A stretch of 64,000 nucleotides of DNA from Oribacterium sp. WCC10 (GTDB lineage: Bacteria; Bacillota; Clostridia; Lachnospirales; Lachnospiraceae), in NCBI RefSeq assembly GCF_900113415.1, contig NZ_FOPH01000015.1, positions 1 to 64,000 on the forward strand. Reading direction: 5' to 3'. Within the stretch, counting starts at the first letter, position 1, and each line of letters begins with the position of its first letter. The position numbers and the translations under genes were made by a program. The notes beneath the pieces were generated by a model. That model did no database searches, was not told the DNA's origin, and saw nothing but the letters and a program-made list of their open reading frames with translations. This document shows, one piece after another, positions 60,014-64,000 of the stretch.

Positions 60014-60874
60014 ATGTATCGTGTTAGAAAAGTATTAAACCATAATTCTATTATTGTTGTAGGATCTGATGAGAATACAACAGCTGATCCGGAGTGTGAT
60101 GAAGGTCTTAAGACTTATCTGGTTCTTCATAAGGGTATAGGATTCGGTGTAAAGATTACAGAGCGGATAGATATTCCCAAAGATGCATCCATATATTCTC
60201 TCGAAAAAACCACTGAACGAGGCAATGCCATGTCCATCGTCAATGCGGTTGATCCCATATGTCTTGAGATTTCGGATGCTGTACTTGATGAAGCCGAGAA
60301 TGTCTTCGGGAAAGTTGACAGAAGTATAGTCTTCCCTATGGCAGATCATCTGGCATTTGCTATTCAGAGAATCAAAAAGGGTGAAAGCATCAGAAACCCT
60401 TTGAAGGATGACATTCGTCTTCTCTTCCATATGGAGTATCAGGTTGCGGAAACCGTTGTTCCGATCCTTGAACAGAAAACGGGCCATATCGTAAATGAAG
60501 ATGAGATCGGTTTTCTCGCCTTGCATGTTCACTCTGCTATCGTTAATGAGAATGTAGCCAGATCTCTTCAGACTGCACAGATAGTACGTAACTGTATCTC
60601 CTATATCGAAGAAAAAACCGGCCATAAGCTGGAAGTTACATCTCTCGGATATAACCGTATGATGAATCATATTCGTTATATGGTTACCCGTATTGAGACC
60701 GGAGAACTTCTGAAAATGAATCTCAATGACTACATGGAGATGAAGTATCCGGATACATTTAAACTTTCTGCTGACATCTGCAATCAGATGAGCAGGCTTT
60801 TGAAGAAGTCGTATCAGGATGCAGAGATCGGCTATCTCGCAATGCACATAGCAAGAGTTATCGGAGTGGAATAA
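60014..60874 (+). CDS. glcT: BglG/GlcT-family transcription antiterminator
   Basis: A 286-residue regulator. The N-terminal RNA-binding CAT domain (YRVRKVLNHNSIIVV, GIGFGVK) is followed by two PRD domains with PTS-phosphorylated histidines, including FPMADHLAFAI, FLALHVHSAI, NHIRYMV and YLAMHIARV. It binds the RAT before ptsG and prevents termination when glucose is being transported. GlcT rather than LicT is suggested by the neighbour; this is inference. ATG 60014 follows AAAGGA at 12 bases. Confidence 0.88.
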   Translation: MYRVRKVLNHNSIIVVGSDENTTADPECDEGLKTYLVLHKGIGFGVKITERIDIPKDASIYSLEKTTERGNAMSIVNAVDPICLEISDAVLDEAENVFGKVDRSIVFPMADHLAFAIQRIKKGESIRNPLKDDIRLLFHMEYQVAETVVPILEQKTGHIVNEDEIGFLALHVHSAIVNENVARSLQTAQIVRNCISYIEEKTGHKLEVTSLGYNRMMNHIRYMVTRIETGELLKMNLNDYMEMKYPDTFKLSADICNQMSRLLKKSYQDAEIGYLAMHIARVIGVE

Positions 60875-60883
60875 GCATAAACT

Positions 60884-60923
60884 AAGGAATTCACGAATTA
60901 TAATGATTCGGGATTCCTTTTTT
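60884..60923 (+). terminator. terminator after glcT
   Basis: AAGGAATTC.CGAAT pairs with ATTCG.GGATTCCTT and is followed by a T run. Confidence 0.8.
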
Positions 60924-61106
60924 ATTACAGGGAATTGTTTGATTTTTTTTTTATTTCAGACTCATTTAAGCTTTCAGGGATATGATTCTCACATAACAAC
61001 TGAAATGAAGTTCAAAATACAATGAATTTCACATTTTCATGATTTGGGATTACGTCAGTTTAAATTCAATTTAACTGACTGTTCTGAAAGAAATGAGGAC
61101 ATTACT

Positions 61107-62645
61107 ATGAAGAAAAAAATACTTATGCTTATGGCAGCATCAATGCTTGCCACAAATATTGTTGCCTGCAGCGCTGAGACAGAAATACCTGTTGTTACAT
61201 CGGAAGATACGACTGAAAACAATGACTCTGCTTCTGATAGTGGTACTGAAGCCGCATCACAGGAAGATAAAAAGGATGTTGAAAGTCATGAGGAAAAGAC
61301 AACCTTTGAGAATGATGAAGACGGCGGTCATGCGATACACGCTGATGGCGAAGACATTTCCTATGAAAACATTGAAGTAAAAAAGACAGGTGAATCCGGC
61401 AGCGAGGAAGCTGATTTCTATGGTGACAATGCAGCCGTATTTGCTGAAAACGGCGCCACATTAAATATTAAGAATGCAGAAATCACGACTGATGGCGGTC
61501 ACGCCAATGCCGTATTCAGTTACGGTGAGGGTACTACAGTAAATATCTCCGATTCTACTATAAGGACAAACTCCAACAATTCCGGTGGTCTCATGACAAC
61601 AGGCGGCGGAACAATGAATGCTGAAAATCTTGACATAATAACCCAGGGTGGCTCATCGGCTGCTATCCGTTCTGACAGAGGCGGTGGAACCGTAAACGTC
61701 ACCGGTGGCTACTATGAAACAAATGGTTCCGGTTCTCCGGCTATTTATTCTACAGCTGATATCACAGTAAAGAATGCTGAACTTGTTTCAAATGTGGCTC
61801 AGGGTGTTGTTGTGGAAGGAAAGAATTCTGTTGTTCTTGATAATGTTAACCTGACAGCAAACAACACTAAGAAAAACAGCAAGAAATCAGATGTTTACCA
61901 GGCTGTAATGCTTTACCAGTCCATGTCCGGTGATGCGGATGAAGGAACTGCCATATTTAAGATGAACGGCGGTTCCCTTGTTAATAAGAACGGTGGAATA
62001 TTCTATGTAAACAACACAACTGCCGAAATAGATATAGAAGATGTTGATTTTACTTATGCAAGTGACGACTTCCTTCGTATTGAAGCTGCCGGATGGGGAT
62101 CTGAAGGCTCGAATGGCGGTCAGGTTACATTTACCGCAACTAAGCAGGCGTTTGAAGGAAATACTGTAGTTGACAACATTTCAACTCTCAATATGTATCT
62201 TAATGATGGAACAGTTTACTCCGGTGCGATAAATACTGACGGAGCGGCAGGTGCTGTATATGTAGAGATTTCTGAAGACTCCACATGGAAACTTACAGGA
62301 GATTCATACATCACAAGCCTTACCTGTGATGAGGATGCCATCGACCTTAATGGCTTTACTCTATATGTAAATGGAACGGCCTATGAGGAAGGCACAAGCT
62401 CAACAGGTGAAGCTGTTGACGCTTATAAAGGATCAACTTCCGATAAGAATACTAAATCTGACAAGGGTAAAAATGATTCAAAGCCTGATAGTGATCATGC
62501 AAAACCGGGAAATGGAGAAAAGCCTTCAGGCAAACCGGATAAAAAACCGGAGTCATCTGAGAACGGAAAGAAATCATCAAAAAACAGTGACGAAAAGTCC
62601 AATGACAGTTCTTCAAAGAAAATGTCAGCTGATAAGAAAGAATAG
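61107..62645 (+). CDS. beta-helix lipoprotein of unknown function
   Basis: A 512-residue lipoprotein (lipobox IVAC, Cys ~20). An Asp/Glu/Thr/Ser linker leads into a repeat region (~85-400) with units such as AVFAENGATLNIKNAEITTD, TTVNISDSTIRTN and GGGTVNVTGGYYET, typical of right-handed parallel beta-helices (adhesin or polysaccharide-lyase-like). The C-terminal ~60 residues are Lys, Ser, Asp, Gly and Pro and could interact with wall polymers. No lyase catalytic residues can be assigned. ATG 61107 follows GAGGA; the longer frame starts before it. Confidence 0.8.
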   Translation: MKKKILMLMAASMLATNIVACSAETEIPVVTSEDTTENNDSASDSGTEAASQEDKKDVESHEEKTTFENDEDGGHAIHADGEDISYENIEVKKTGESGSEEADFYGDNAAVFAENGATLNIKNAEITTDGGHANAVFSYGEGTTVNISDSTIRTNSNNSGGLMTTGGGTMNAENLDIITQGGSSAAIRSDRGGGTVNVTGGYYETNGSGSPAIYSTADITVKNAELVSNVAQGVVVEGKNSVVLDNVNLTANNTKKNSKKSDVYQAVMLYQSMSGDADEGTAIFKMNGGSLVNKNGGIFYVNNTTAEIDIEDVDFTYASDDFLRIEAAGWGSEGSNGGQVTFTATKQAFEGNTVVDNISTLNMYLNDGTVYSGAINTDGAAGAVYVEISEDSTWKLTGDSYITSLTCDEDAIDLNGFTLYVNGTAYEEGTSSTGEAVDAYKGSTSDKNTKSDKGKNDSKPDSDHAKPGNGEKPSGKPDKKPESSENGKKSSKNSDEKSNDSSSKKMSADKKE

Positions 62646-62699
62646 TAAACTTAACATTATGGAACTATCCATTCACAAGCTTTAGGAATTTCTTATCAT

Positions 62700-63467
62700 T
62701 CAACCCAGACCGACGTCTAATGCCATCATAAGAATGAATCCCAGTGCAAAAGATATTGTTCCGATGTTTGAATGCTCTCCCTCGGACATTTCAGGGATGA
62801 GTTCCTCTACCACAACATATATCATAGCTCCTGCTGCAAAGCTCAGAAGATAAGGCATCAGAGGAACGAAAAAACCTGATGCGGCAATGACCAGAAGTGC
62901 ACCTATCGGTTCAACTATTCCGGATAAAACACCATACCAGAAAGTCTTTACTTTAGGAACGCCTTCGCCCAAAAGCGGCATGGAAACTATTGCACCTTCA
63001 GGAAAGTTCTGTATCGCAATACCGATAGCCAGAGCCAAAGCTCCTGAAAAAGAAATAGTACTGTTTCCGTAAAGCCAGCCTGCACATACTATTCCTACAG
63101 CCATTCCTTCCGGCAGATTATGAAGGGTAACTGCAAGGACAAGCTTTGTTGTCCTCTTAAGTCCGCTTCTTGGGCCTTCCTCGCATTTATCCAGATGCAT
63201 ATGAGGTGTTACCATATCCATAAATAGAAGGAAAAGCATTCCTATTCCGAATCCAATTGATACAGGAATAAATCCCAGTTTTCCCATTTCTGCAGTCTGA
63301 TCAAGTGCAGGAAGAAGGAGACTGAAAAAAGATGCAGATACCATCACTCCCGAAGCAAAGCCTGTCAGGGCACGCTGCATCTTCTGACCCATCTCTTTTT
63401 TAAATAAAAATACACTGGCGGCTCCCAATGCTGTTCCTAAAAAGGGAATAATAATTATACTCCACAT
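62700..63467 (-). CDS. ZIP-family metal transporter
   Basis: A 255-residue ZIP protein with about eight helices. Conserved helices IV and V contain LAVTLHNLPEGMAVG and ALAIGIAIQNFPEGAIVSMP, with the His/Asn/Glu metal ligands; a His-containing loop (MVTPHMHLDKCEEG) lies between helices. Imports Zn2+ or other divalent cations. ATG 63467 is preferred: GGAG lies nine bases upstream, whereas ATG 63473 is only three bases away from it. Confidence 0.92.
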   Translation of the reverse strand: MWSIIIIPFLGTALGAASVFLFKKEMGQKMQRALTGFASGVMVSASFFSLLLPALDQTAEMGKLGFIPVSIGFGIGMLFLLFMDMVTPHMHLDKCEEGPRSGLKRTTKLVLAVTLHNLPEGMAVGIVCAGWLYGNSTISFSGALALAIGIAIQNFPEGAIVSMPLLGEGVPKVKTFWYGVLSGIVEPIGALLVIAASGFFVPLMPYLLSFAAGAMIYVVVEELIPEMSEGEHSNIGTISFALGFILMMALDVGLG

Positions 63468-63636
63468 AGTCATCAACTCCTTTTCTCAATGACAGGGGAT
63501 TCAAGTCATTTCTGTCCACGATATTCTACTGTCCTGTTTGAAATCAACAACAAAGGGCTGCCACAGACAGCCACTCCTTTATTAGTTTTAGATGTTCACA
63601 ATTAAAATGGATATATGAAATCACTACAGTATTTGG

Positions 63637-64000
63637 TTAATCTTCTCCCACCAAATGAACCGTCATATACTGATGTCCTACGGCAGGAAGAAACTTTTTT
63701 ATTACGTCATCAGTACGCATTTTCAGACTGGATGTATTGACACAGGGATGACATCCGATAAACTCGTCTTTCAACACATCCTCATCGATAAGAAGTTGTA
63801 CTTCATGTTCTTTGTCATTCATCAGTCCCATGATGCTGACAGAGCCCGGTTCTATATCCAGATACTTCAGCATATCCTCAGGCCCGGCAAAGGAAAGTCT
63901 GGAGGAATTTATCTGGGCAGACAATTCCTTTGTCTTAAACTTCTTATCACCCGGCATCATCAAGAGATAAAATGATGTCTTCTGACGATTACACAGAAAC
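63637..64000 (-). CDS. ProX/YbaK-type aminoacyl-tRNA deacylase, C-terminal part
   Basis: The frame continues right to the window edge (...NRQKTSFYLLMMPGDKKFK), so the start lies beyond base 64000. The visible 120 residues match the end of prolyl-tRNA-editing-like proteins: LLMMPGDKKFKTKEL, SSRLSFAGPEDMLKYLDI, PGSVSIMGLMND, VQLLIDEDVL and IGCHPCVNTSSLK. These hydrolyse misacylated tRNA (often Ala-tRNA-Pro). Confidence 0.9.
   Translation of the reverse strand, partial: FLCNRQKTSFYLLMMPGDKKFKTKELSAQINSSRLSFAGPEDMLKYLDIEPGSVSIMGLMNDKEHEVQLLIDEDVLKDEFIGCHPCVNTSSLKMRTDDVIKKFLPAVGHQYMTVHLVGED

Overview
The window looks like a chromosomal segment of an anaerobic, low-to-mid GC Firmicute of the family Lachnospiraceae (Butyrivibrio/Pseudobutyrivibrio-like). 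Pointers are a TSCPD-domain protein, a clostripain-type lipoprotein, a YgiQ-type radical SAM protein, Trp T-box control of trpEG, BirA-box control of bioY, a GlcT/LicT-controlled glucose PTS, and many lipoproteins with Glu/Thr/Ser/Ala-rich linkers. No rRNA, tRNA or CRISPR array was seen. Genus-level assignment is inference.

Layout. 1-250: start of an IS1182-type transposase cut by the window edge. 444-5615 (-): SLH-domain protein, MacA-like adaptor, MacB-like ATPase and permease, divergent from a response regulator and histidine kinase (6071-8245, +). 8440-11763: MATE exporter, maf, LacI-family regulator. 11923-17090 (-): hybrid histidine kinase, then an ABC system with two FHA-like domains fused to its ATPase. 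17157-25717 (-): D,D-carboxypeptidase, YgiQ-like protein, M20 hydrolase, TSCPD protein, polar amino-acid ABC importer. 26073-30585 (-): lipoprotein, clostripain-like lipoprotein, histidine phosphatase. 31034-33669 (-): trpG and trpE behind a Trp T-box. 33777-38943 (-): PstS/WG-repeat lipoprotein and a double-FMN flavocytochrome lipoprotein. 38989-41613: decayed GGDEF gene, coiled-coil protein, bioY with BirA operator. 41873-45454 (+): phosphohexomutase and homoserine dehydrogenase. 45489-48506 (-): GGDEF-EAL-PAS-GGDEF protein. 49327-51602 (-): cysE and cysK behind what reads as a cysteine attenuator. 51645-57215 (-): PqqD-like protein, OPT transporter, two tandem 5'-nucleotidase-like enzymes. 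57543-60874 (+): glucose PTS and its antiterminator. 61107-64000: beta-helix lipoprotein, ZIP transporter, partial ProX-type deacylase.

The most notable regulatory find is the leader of cysK-cysE. A near-consensus promoter is followed by a 36-codon ORF with a good Shine-Dalgarno, four consecutive Cys codons and a C-terminal Cys-Arg-Cys-Ser-Cys. Just after the Cys run lies a segment able to form 12 continuous pairs with the 5' side of a downstream intrinsic terminator: the architecture of a ribosome-mediated attenuator sensing Cys-tRNA. Other leader switches are a Trp T-box, a GlcT/LicT-type antiterminator overlapping a terminator (plus an unexplained second terminator) before ptsG, a BirA box over the bioY -35, and a hairpin between the Shine-Dalgarno and start of the carboxypeptidase gene.

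The intergenic spaces carry three families of short structured repeats: a MITE-like family with inverted ends (copies near 5961, 11827, 22327, 30647, 41518, 43570), a 75-base element in two copies whose stems show compensatory changes (29840, 33138), and a two-hairpin family (8341, 43931, 49213 and partial copies).
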